Source: Todiramphus chloris collaris (lineage: Eukaryota > Chordata > Aves > Coraciiformes > Alcedinidae). Taken from it: a stretch of DNA of 64,000 nucleotides. Of this stretch, positions 49,201 through 61,200 are shown in pieces (within the stretch, counting starts at the first letter, position 1; every line of letters starts with the position of its first letter). Under the pieces are notes generated by a model, which was given only the letters and a program-made list of their open reading frames with translations, was not told the origin of the DNA and ran no database searches. The stretch covers positions 1,501,819-1,565,818 of the forward strand of contig JANVCC010000125.1 in the NCBI GenBank assembly GCA_025345505.1, read 5' to 3'. The translations under genes and the position numbers were made by a program.

Positions 49201-52200
49201 GCTTCGTATAATGCTTCAACTCTCTGTGATTCATTAGGCTACAAGAACCACTTCAGAGTATATGTTCCAGACTGCCTAAGAAAGGCTTTGTTTTTTTTAT
49301 TTTACACCTAACAGGCAGCTAATCCATACCTACCCACTGCAATATCACTCTCAGGAGCATCCCATATTCAAGCAACAGTTACCAGTGACAGAATCAAGGC
49401 AATCTGTTTCCACTCTCCTCTCCTCCCCACCCCAGTTCTTCTACCAGAAGCAGCACAAAGTTGGCAAATCTTTCTCCCATGCTTCCTTTCCACACTGCCA
49501 GTGGATCTTGGCAGAGAATCCTCTAAAGAAACAAACTTTGCAAACTTCTGGCTGCCAGTAGATGTCATTATATACCAGCAATGTACCTGCCAGCCAGCAG
49601 CCAGGGATGAAAAGAAAGAAATGTTTGCTAAGTTTATGTAAGGAAAATAAACCCCAAGTTACTAGTATTCTTGCACTGCTGAGAATTAAGCTGTCACGAT
49701 GCACAATTAGTATGTGTTCTGGCTTCGAGTTGTTTATTACAACCCGCAGCTGTTATTCTGGGTCACAGAAAACCACAGAATTTATCTCAAACTCTCTAAT
49801 TATTGTTAAGAAAAAGAGCTCCATCAAGCCACGGTTATTTAGCTGTGCAGAATGTACTCTGACTACAGTTAAAGAGGGCTCAAAAATACTCGCCATGCAG
49901 ACTGAAATTGCCTGCACACACAAGAGGATCCAGAACGTACTCGGAGAAGTGAGGCAGATACCAACATTAACACACCTCACCTTTTAATCATAAGATTCAG
50001 AAAAGAAATCACGGATATGAGCGACTCCAGTGAGCCGCATGACAACCCTGTAAAGTAGATGAGGTGCTGGTAGACAGATGTTTAACCACTGGACTGAGAG
50101 GTTAAGTGCTGAGTGACCTTAACAAGATGAATTCAGTAGCTGAGACAAAAAAAAAACCCCAAAAACCAAGAAAAAAACCTGCAGATATTGCACTTTCACT
50201 TTTCATTACCAGGTCAGTTTGAACTACGCTCACGTTATTTTTCATTCTGCAATAAAGAAGAGCTGAGTGCTAAGAACCAACCCCAGAGGTGGCAATGTTT
50301 CCACGGACAGTCTCCATGGAACACCAATTACTGGCTAGCTGGGGTTTTGTTTTGCTTTCAGATTTCCAACTCAACCGTATCTCTAAACTTGGAGATGTTT
50401 TTCCACCTTTTTACTGTCACTGAAAGAGCACTGCCTGCCAACCTGGATGCTGAAGAGCAAAGGCTCCTGCTTAGGCTCCCTTTGGGGTAGCATTTAAGAG
50501 TTTGATGACTTGGTGACAAGTGTCTGAACACCACAGCAGCCCAAAAAAGGTCTGTAACCTTACTGGAGAACCTTCCCTGCTCTGGGCTCAAGGTTTCAGC
50601 AGTGAGAAGGACCCCCACATCATCTCTGGGAGCAATAATTAGTTTTATCTGGAAGCTGCAGGAATAAGGCCTAATTCTTGGTTCGTGCATGCTCAGGCCC
50701 CACGTTGTGTTAAGTGCCCAGAGAGCGCATCCTGCTTCTGCCAGTTCAAACGGCTGTTCCCACTTCTTTGTCCTGAAGCTGGTTTTAAGCTCACACCTTC
50801 GGCCCTTGTTTGAACGACGCTGCAGCAGCCTGGCAATGCCCCCTGCTAATCCTGATCCTGACTTGCAGAATCACTTTTCTGACTTGGACTGGATTTGTTT
50901 CATCAGCTGCAGCCCAGTGTGGTGATCTGGACTCTCAGCTGAACTTGGCTACCATCATGACCCATCCTGCTACCTTGCTGGGATGCCATGGGCTAAGCCC
51001 TGGCTGGTGAGGTCCCTGCCCTGTCAGTCACAGAATCACAGAATGCTCAGGGTTGGAAGGGACCTTGAAAGATCATCGAGTCCACCCCACCCCCACCAGA
51101 GCAGGATCACCCAGAGCAGGTCACACAGGAACAGATCCAGGTGGGTTTGAATGTCTCCAGAGAAGGAGACTCCACAGCCTCTCTGGGTAGCCTGGGCCAG
51201 GCTCTGTCACCTTCACCATGAAAAAGTTTCTCCTTATATTTCCATGGCACCCCTGTGTTCCAGCTTGCACCCGTTGCCCCGTGTCCTATCATTGGACATC
51301 ACCGAGCAGAGCCTGGCTCCAGCCTCCTGACACTCACCCTTTCCATATTGCTAAACATGAATGAGGTCACCCCTCAGTCTCCTCTTCTCTAAGCTAAAGA
51401 GCCCCAGCTCCCTCAGCCTTTCCTCAGCAGGGAGATGCTCCACTCCACTAATCAACTTTGTGTGATGGCATTGCTCCCAGCTCCATCTCCCTTAGGGCAC
51501 AAGTGGTCCTTGCTGCACCCTGACACTCAGGGACCTGATCCTCAAACTTTATTTTAGCTCTGTGTGTCTAAAATACCACTTCCAGCCTGAGCCTGACCGG
51601 CAACCAAGTCACACACACAGCTCTCCTGGTCCCAAAAGGCATCCCTCTAAAAATACCCAAGCGAAAGCTCTCCTTTGCCACCAAACCAGCAGGCAGTATC
51701 AGACTCCTGCCGTCAGACTCCAGTTCTGCCTGCGGCATCTTCTGCAGGCAGAGCTGCACTCGTTCTTTTCCCCCAAGTTCCTCATTGCCCCAAGTTACGG
51801 GAGGCAAGCCAGCCCCAACCCAGAGGCTCTGTGCTCCTGATAATTTGGTAAGCCCTGCTGACAGCACAGCAGTGGGGTGAAAAAGCTACAAGGCTTTCAG
51901 GTCCGACCTTTCTTATATTCAGCTGCCTCGAGGCAAAGACAGAGAGCACAGGGCCCTGTGTGGATAAACTGCATCTAACAAGGTAGATTTCCACAGCTTA
52001 TCCAGAAGACCTAAAAATGGCAACAACTGAAATCTGGAAGACAAGTGAGGGATGGGGAAGCAAAGCCTTTGTTTGAAGGATCTAGCACGGAAGATAGACA
52101 AAGCCTGGAGGAAAAGAGGTTCTCTAGCTTCATTTTACAGGAACAAAGCTAGCTGCTTTGCCCAAGGTCAGCAAATCCCTTCAAGGCAAATTTTGAGCCT

Positions 52201-55200
52201 GGGGTCACCTGCAGCCTAGCCCAGAGCCTGAGCTAGCTGCCTGCTTTGCTTTTCTCTGCTTGGTCCTGCAGTCACTGCATCTCTAACAAGGCAAGCCACT
52301 TCAGAGGCTTTATTCTCATTAGAAATCCTATAAGAATCCTTCTGCATTTTTATCAGAGTGAGTCATTACCAGGAAACTCCCCCATCCCCCCAAGAAAAAA
52401 AACTGTTAGAAGAATATAGACTTAATTTACTGAAGTTGTTTCTCATACACATCGCTGCGTGTGTGATTATTAGCAGAAAAGGAAACACATAAAGCACAAA
52501 GGAAAAGCTTGGATACTCTTGGAAATACATTAGTGAGGGAAGTCCCAGTGTAAACCGTAACGTAACCTTCACCCATCACCTCTGCAGAAGGTGGCTGCTC
52601 CTGGTTAGAGTTTTCTCCTCCAACACATTGGTTTCCTGTGGAAGATCACATCAGTGATCCCTCGACCCAATTTTCTTACGACACCTTGCTTGTGTCTCCT
52701 ACTCTTCTTGCACAGCTATAGACAGTGATGGCCCAAGCCCTCAGTGGACGATGGAAAGCTCTGTGCCCTCCTGGGCAATGAGGGTGTTAAGACTACAGAA
52801 GAATTATACAAAGGTCTAAGAATAGCTACCAGAATGGACTGAAGCTGTGTCAGGGGAAGTCCAAACGGGACATTAGGAAAAGGTTCTTCATGGAAAGGGT
52901 GGTTGATAGAAGTGTTCGCAGCATCAAGCCTGTCAGAATTCAAGGAGCGTCCGGATGATGCTCTAAGTCATACGGCTCAGTTTTCGGTAGTTCTGTGAGG
53001 AATACGGAGTTGGACTTAATGGTCCTCATGGGTCCCTTCCAACAGGTGATATTCTATGATACTACATCCTCAGGCCCTGTTTTTAATCAAGCCAGCAATT
53101 CCACATCAGCAATGGCACTGACACTCAGCCAGTGAGGAGAAACGGGACACAAACACACTGGGTACCAAATATACTTTCTCCACAGATGAGGACCTGCTGC
53201 CTCAGCTGGCAGGAGTACCAGAGCAACAAAGCAAGCTGGCCATAAACCTAAAGATCTCTGTGCCTACACATTCATTTGGGCCAGTCAATGTTGTTTGGAC
53301 ATCACAATCAAAGAAGTTCTGCACATACTGAGGGGGGTCTTTTTATTTTTCCTCTCCAATCCAGACTAGCAGACCTATTTTCCTAGGCACGATAATAATA
53401 CAGATGGAGTGATGTTTTCCAACACAACTCTGCAGAGATCAGAAGACAAGAAAACAAAACACAAGACAGCAAGGACTTGCTTCAACTGCAGCACAACCCA
53501 CATTATAAACGTCATGTTTCCCACCAGACTCTCATCACCTGACAACCATGAGCTGGTTTCCAAAGACTGAATCCTGAGTCTCAAAGCCTAACAGTGCCTG
53601 TCAGTGGGAGGGCTGCAGGAAGATGAATGCAGAACTCTCTGCTTCATAGCCCCCACGTCTCTAGCCTGGCTCGATAATATGTCCTTCCGTGAGCAACCCT
53701 CATTTAGATTGTAATTTCACATGATGCATTACCACTGTACACAATCAATATGTCATAATCTTAGAAAGAACAAATGAGAAGATGCACTGGCCATAAATGT
53801 CATGTTCTCACTAGTGCAGCATTCTTCCTTTCAGACCACAATCCAATATCACTTTAAATTCTCTGAGCAACCGGGTAGCCACAGACCCCCTGGAAAACAG
53901 CTCCACAGATTCTTAATCTCATTTTCAGTATGCACTGTGACTTCTTCCTTAATACAACCATCTATCTCCTAGACCTTCCAGTCAATCTTTTTCCACCGTT
54001 CCCCACAACTTGAAATTTCATTTTGAGGACAAGGAAAACACCCACAACCAGCTGTGATATGCAGCTATGGAGAGAAAGAACTATTTCCCCTCTGCAGACT
54101 AAGTTTGCAGCCTCATTTTGTTGCAGGGAATGGGAAGTTTGCAGACAGAATAGCCTGGAAGCTAACAACTTTTTTTTGATGCAAGTTAGTCCAGGCATGT
54201 TACTTTTTATCCCATTGTTGATCACCATTGAACATATTTTCTGAGATGGATAAGCTAGTGATTTTCAGTGGTTGTTCTGCAGCCCCAGTTTTAACCTCCA
54301 AGTCTTAATGCTCTCTCCTGCCTAACACACGCAGTACGAAAATGCCTACAGGTTATTAATGAAATGAATCCTTCACGTTATTAATGAAATATCCAATGAG
54401 AAAGAGCAGTGTGGCAGTCTCCTCATGACCCAAGCTTAATCCCATTTAAAAGACAATAAACTCAAAATTGTACTTTCCCTTTGTCTTCCATCTTCCCAGC
54501 CAGCTGCTTTACTGCATTATCCTCCATGAACTCACCGCTGCTTACAGAGGTCACTGTTTCAACTTGATAGCATTTTACGTGGCCAATGCACAAAGGGAAC
54601 TCAAACAACACAAAGGGGGAAGGGCAATGAATGCTCAGAAGCATTTTTGCAGAAGGAGGTGTTAGCAAAATTTAAATGTTTCCCCCAAAGATCCAACTGT
54701 ATCACATCTCTTGCATCCTGTGCACTCCAAAAACAACCTCCGAGCTACAGAAGGCAACAGCAAACGACTCTCATTTAATCAGTCCAATGAAGGATTAGAT
54801 CTTACCTTTTCTCCTTTCTCTCCTCTGCCGTAGGCTCTGCCCTAGAAATGAGAGAAGAGAGGAGAAGGTACATTTGATAGCAAGGATGTAAACATAGATT
54901 TCATTTTTTCCTTGTTATACATCTGAGGCATATCTACCTATCCATATATACCAAATATATATACATATACACAAACAAATCACAGGACAGCTACTATAAG
55001 GAAAGCAATTTTCTTTGGGTGTAATTCCTTGATAATAATTCAGTGACAAATTAAAATAGAAAACCTATCCCCAATTCCCCCACTGCAGTCAGGAAAACAT
55101 CTTATTATCTATTCAAGGCAGAATCTGATATTACATTTCCAAAATCAAAGATGCCAACAACCCTTATTAGAATGAATTTTACATAGGGTTAAGGATTTTT

Positions 55201-58200
55201 CTCTCCTAAAAACTCAGTCTGGCATTTGCATTAATTGCAGCAGGGGAAAGCTGTATCTTGGTCACCTGAATGTAAAAGAGTTGAAGAAAGATTTGCATCT
55301 TCTTTGTGTTCAGTTGCCTCATACTGTCCCCATTAGATGAGCAGCTGTGCTATAATCAAGTACACCTAAGTTACATATTTTAATTCGAAGGCCAATACTA
55401 AGTCAGTTATCAGCTGTATTCAAGGATGAACTCATCCATTCCCCCCCACTCCGAGAAAGGACAGTGGGTGCCATAAAGATCAGCTTCCTCCTGGGACTGA
55501 GGCCCTGCAGAAGGAGAAGATTCAACAGGGCACACTGGCATTGGGAGCAAGTTCTCACCATAAAGGAGAAAACAACTCCTTGCAGTTCCTTACATTCTGT
55601 TATTTCTTACTTACTGGCTCTCCTTTTTCTCCTCTGAGTCCAGGAAACCCTTGGCTGCCGCTTTCACCCTTGAAAAAGAAAGGGTGTTAATACCATGGAG
55701 TTAATTCTTTCTTTTCTTGACAGGCATAAGAAAAAACAGGTGAGATTTCCTCTTACGACTTCCTGTTGGACTCATCTGTGCAGTGTAGCACATTAGTATT
55801 TCTATTTTGTGGTCAGCTTTCTGTTGCTCCGAGTTTTTGGGAAGCAATGCGACAAGGGTTTGACTGAGATTGTGGATGCTCCTGGTCCCAGCGCTCTCTA
55901 CGGCCAAGATTTCATCTCCTGCCGTAAGGACTGGGTGTACCTCACTGCATTTATACTGACTGGAATGCCCAGGCTCTCAGATTGATTTACTGTTTTATTT
56001 TGCACATGAAAATATTGCTAGATGCCTTCGGAGTGAGCTGGCAAGGCAGAGAGCTTCCTTTTGTGAGCTACTTCCAAAGTCCTTATTTTCTAAGAAGCCA
56101 GGAAGGGCTTGGGAAGGTGGTCTGCATAAGACCTATAGGGTGCAGTTCTAAAATACAGAAAAAATGAACATGAAAATACTGTCAAGATTTAAAAAAAAAC
56201 TTAATAAAATAAAATCAAACCCCAGTGTTTTTCATTCACACTAAATTTTCATGTTCACAGAGGTCTGCAACACACGCAGAGTCGCTCTCCCTGCCTGCTC
56301 CAGTGGAAGAGAGGGAAGGGAACACATTAAAAAAGAGTTGAAAACATATGGATTATCATGGGTAGAGGAATGAAAACTGGAGGAGCAAACACATAGAGGG
56401 GAAAAGAGAAAAATAGTCAAGCAAAACCTTTTCTTCACTTATCTCCTAAACCAGGCAGGTCTGAAAGGGATAAATGCATCATTTCATCAATATTCAGCAG
56501 ATGCAGAGCTAAAAGTGGTGCCAAAACCAGCAAGTGCGGAAAAAATACCTGCAAATAATTTTCACATGCTGCTCTGCAGTCACAAAACTGAAAGAAGGAC
56601 CAGTTGAGGATATACTTGTTACTAAGATGAGTTCGAGGCTACATGCAGGGCAGGCAGCAATTCCTTTAATTCCTTTAGCACCAGGAGCTGCTGGAGAGTA
56701 TCTACCAGACACAGGCTGTGCTGAGCTCCCCATCCATCACTAAGAAATACAATATCCTCATTTTATGCATGTAGGAGGTTTAGGTACTTTGGGATTCAGT
56801 GTAGACATGGCATCAAGATGAAAAAGTCTCAGAGCTGAAGCAGGACCCTCCAGTACCACAGCAGCAATAATCCAAGGACCCTTGCACTCCACAAACTGCC
56901 CCACGTGGACCACGGTAGGATTTACTTTTGTGGCTCTATTCAATTTGTCCTGATCTATGGCCCCTTAAAAATGTGTTCAGCTGCACCAGACACTGAAACG
57001 TTTGCTGGGTTCGTGCTTTCTTTTCCCCAGATGAAGACAGGCTTTTGAAAGTACAGGAAATATGAAAGTTTCTTTCTTTAACTCTTATATATATATATAT
57101 ATATATATTCCCCCCCCCCAGAAGAAAGAAACATCACAGAGCAAGTAGCATATATTGAAAAGCAATACCAGCCAATTCAAGTAGGCTGTGGCAAAACTCC
57201 TAAAACTTTTTATGCAATCACTTCTTTTAAGTCACTTCAAGCACATTAAAACTCCTCTTTAATTTAGAAGAAAAAACATGCCCTGCCAGAGCATGTTTAA
57301 TACACCAGATTCCACAAGCTTCCCAAAGGCAGGTAAGCAATGTCAGTTTGATGGGGTGGCCCAAACCAGATCACAGTGAAGTGATTTTCTCTAAACTCAG
57401 ATTGGTAGCAGTGCTGGAAGAGAGCAGAAGGCTCTTGACCATGAGCCCAGTGCCCCAACCAGCTGCCTGCAAGCAACGCAGCATGTAGAGCCAAGTATGG
57501 AAGGAGAATAAATTAGACTGGGCAGTCATTAGCACCAGTATGACCCAGCTTCAGGTATGCCAGCCAGCTTTTCCCAAGTTATTTCCTGACTCACTCTTCC
57601 CCAACATCATCCTTTAACTGTATCTCCTTTCAAAACATGGACACCTTCAGTTTGGCAGCACGGGTGATTGAGGCAGAGATGTTCATCCCTGAGGAATTTT
57701 TCTGTTCACTTTTTCTAATAACTGCAAGTGCTCCGGTTTTGCCCTGCCTTTGGAGACTTAAATTAGAGAGGAAGAGAAATTAATTATCTTCCTACACTGG
57801 TTATACACTTCAAACATTTCCACTGGTCAGGTAGAAAGAAAAAAAGGTTTTTTCTGGTTAAAAAAAAAAAAAAAAGCCTGTCCAAACCCCCTCTCCTAAA
57901 AGAAGGAATGTGCTATGGGAAGGCAGGATAGCACAGCCTGAACATCAGTCTCTCCATCTTCAACTCAAGACAGCAGCAACGTTCACTTTACTCAATGGAC
58001 TCTCAAACCATCCTTTTTCTAAAGAAAACAGAACCACGTAGCCATTATTCCTTCTTTGAATAAAGAGTGAAAAGCTGCTACTGGTCTAGGGAAAACAAAC
58101 CAAAACTAAACCCCAGAATTGGCTTAGCTTGGAGAAAGAGCATCACGGTCCTACTGCCTTTGTCAACCTCTTCGACGATCCCTGTCTTGGGGACAAGGGA

Positions 58201-61200
58201 GGTGTTTTGGTTGCTTATCACTGACCCCTCTTAGTGTTCCCTGGTGGGATTCATTTCTCAGGTGACTCCCACCAGTTGCGTGTTGTTTTTCTGATACAGG
58301 TGAACCAGCTGCTCTCCTGGGTTCTTCTATGGCCATATTGTCTCGCACAGGGCATTTCTCACTATCGGCCTGGAAAAGATTTTTGGATAATGCTCAGGTA
58401 CCTGCAGCCTGCCTAAATATCCCTTTGCTCCTATTTATTTAGGGGTAGATTTCAGCTTTGCCATTCATCCCAAATAAGAAATGCTCAGTAGTGATGATGT
58501 CTGTAGAGAAAATGGTGAATTTTACTCAGAGTCCCGATGTCACTCTGCTTCCACCTTCTCCTGTAATTTATTTCCTTATTTACCTGTTTACTCCCACTTC
58601 TTTGCTTACTCAATTAATGCTTGGTCTTTTCTTCTGCTGTACTTTCTTCATGGTCTGCTTAAACCAAACCTAAGAATATGGACTCAAGTTGTGTCAGGGG
58701 AGGTTTAGATTAGATATTAGGAGGAAATTCTTCATTGGGAGGGTGGTTAGGCACTGGAACAGGCTGCCCAGGGAGGTGGTGGAGTCAGGGAGGTGTTTAA
58801 AGAACGATTAGATGTGGAGCTTGAGGATATGGTGTAGTGGTTAGAGAAATGCTAGGACAAAGGTTGGACTTGATGACCCTGGAGGTCCTTTCAAACCATA
58901 ATGATTCTATGATTCTATTCTATGAATACAGTAGAGATCTGATGACTTTTTGATTTAATTTTTTTAGTGTTCCTTGAAGCACCAGCTCTTGGATTCAACT
59001 AACAAATGGAAATCTTTGATATTCATTACCTTAAAAAAGCTCTACAGCCATCCTCATTACACAGAAACAAAGCTTTAAAACACGACCCCTTGCACCTTAA
59101 GAGATGGGGAGCCAAGCCGAATGATCCTAAAACATATTATTATGAACACTTACAACCCTGTACTGCAGAAGCCACTTGTATCTTTGTGGGGGCCTTAGTT
59201 TTTCCTTACTAAATTACTGGGTTGTAATATTGGTAAGTTACAAATAGCACAGTTTCTTCCCCACAGCTATCATTTTAGCCTGGGTACCTCAGTAATCCAG
59301 CAGAGAGAGAAGAGGAGGGAGATATTAGTTCCTGCACATCGAGCAGGGACTGTGACAAGATGGTCCTTGACAACAGCGATGCATGAACTGCTTTCAAGGG
59401 CAGTATGTGTTATTTAATCACATCTTTGAAAGGCAGGAGCCAAATCTATTGCTTGCCTTATTTAGACGATAGCAAAGCTAAATCATTTGTCTCAAATCAT
59501 CACGTTTGTACCAACTTGTTGTCAGAGCCCGGATTTCAATGGCATGATCCCCAGCTCCCTTAGAGTGTGACAGAGTCCTGCCTCAGCTCTCTACAAGTCT
59601 CAGAGCACTGCAGCCAGGGCAAAGTCCCAGACATCTGCAGAGCTCTTCAGCAACCCACCTGCAGGAGTGGGACAGCCATTTCAGGACGTGTCACAGCAAA
59701 CCTCCTGCTGCTGTGCTGGGATATACACTAGGTTGTACTCTGCTAGTATCTCCTGCACCTTCCTCACCCCAGCAGCGTGCTACGTTACACAGAACAGACA
59801 TCCTCAGCAGCACGTAGACCTTGTCAAAGCAGTGAAAGACAGCGGGATGTTGCTGCGGGATGCTTTTATTATTATCGGCACTGTCCTTCTGCAACCTCCT
59901 CACAACAGTCGTGGCCCTGCCATTCTTCACAAGAGCCCAGCGTTATTTAAGCTGTCAGAGATTAAAATAGGAAGTTGCTATTTATAAACGCGTGGCAGCA
60001 TAAGGAAACGTTTTCTGCAGTTTCAGGCAGGCACGTTGGAGAATTAATGTGCCCGTGTTCACGCACGCCAGCAGAAAACGTGCTCCAAAAAACACATCTC
60101 ATCGTCCAAAACTCCTCCCTGCAGACAGCAGAACGAGCCTGGCCAAAAAACCCCCCAAGGCATCGTCGAGAATGTCTGACCTTCCAAGATCCAGAGATTT
60201 CTCCTTTCCCTTCCCACAGTGTTCCCTAATAACTGGGGAAGTTTTGCTGGGGTCAATTCATTTATTCACCAAACAGGTATAAATCCAGTCAACGAATTTG
60301 TGGAAGCGATGCAGGTGGAAATACATTTTGAACAGAAATTGCCCCCCAACATCTTTTTAATCACACAGGTGGGGAAACTGGGAGCCACCAACACCACCAA
60401 CTTTCTCAGCATCATGAATCCTTTTTTTTTTTTTCCTTTCTTCCAGTACAAGGGCTCCCTTCAAGTCAATTGTCTCACAGCTCTATTTGTAACCGAGAGC
60501 AGAAGGAAAATGCGTGTGCACTGAATGCACGCGTGCAGATCAAAGAAGCTCACAGAATACGCAGGGTAATACGGAGGCTGCGCTGCGGAACTCAAAGCAG
60601 ACGTCACAACCATCCTCCTACCCTGTCACCTAGGAAGGAAAACACCACGGAAAGTGGCCTGTATTTAACACAGTGACCCAGCCAGTCTTGCTAAATATAA
60701 CAGGTTGTGGCTAACCCTTTCTCCTGGCTGCAGGATAGAATGTGACTGAGAGGCTGCTACGTAACCTCTGGATATCTAGTACTGCTGAGCAAGGGACAGA
60801 GCAGAAGCAGCATGTGGCTTTCCAGGTGACTTGCCATGGACCTGGTAACACTAACCTGCAAAAATGGCAGCTTAGAAGCTACAGGAAAAGATTTTGGAAC
60901 ATGCTTCCTCTAAGAAATGACATCAAACAGCAACAGAGAAGCTCAAGTGAAAGCCCAAAGTGAAGATGCAAGTTGGCCAGAGTCTCCTGCAGTCCCAAGC
61001 TCATCCAAAACTATCTGAACTCTGCCAGAAGCCTAATTGACAGTTAGTTCTCAAAATCTTCAACTCCTCCACTTAGTCTGAAACTGTTTTGTTGTTGTTG
61101 TTTTTATTTAATGAACCAGCACGTGTTACTGACCTTTTGACCTTTAGGACCTTCAGGGCCAACTGGACCTCTCTCCCCCTAAGATAAAAAAACATGATTA

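Larger units (their letters stand above)
39442..54805 (-). other. COL22A1 intron (local 6), the largest in the window
   Basis: 15.4 kb. It holds minus-strand CR1 pieces at 40467-40545, 40885-41015, 44217-44505 and 51027-51455, a plus-strand CR1 at 52805-53064, and a probable old CR1 at 48280-48570. There are also a 16-bp triplicate at 41605-41654 and a facing A-tract/T-tract at 41090-41142. Otherwise it looks like unique sequence. No Gly-X-Y exon was seen on the minus strand. Confidence 0.82.
55669..61133 (-). other. COL22A1 intron (local 4)
   Basis: 5.5-kb intron. It holds a plus-strand CR1 (58676-58924), a (TA)n/C-run (57086-57119) and an A-tract near 57860. The part at 59980-60620 is locally richer in CpG, with several ACGCG/GCGTG words. 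No exon-like Gly-X-Y stretch with splice sites was found on the minus strand. Confidence 0.8.

Noticed and set aside
59980-60620. CpG-containing stretch as a promoter or second gene
   Set aside because: CpG words are scattered, and there is no plausible first exon, TATA/initiator arrangement or coding region. Too weak to call.
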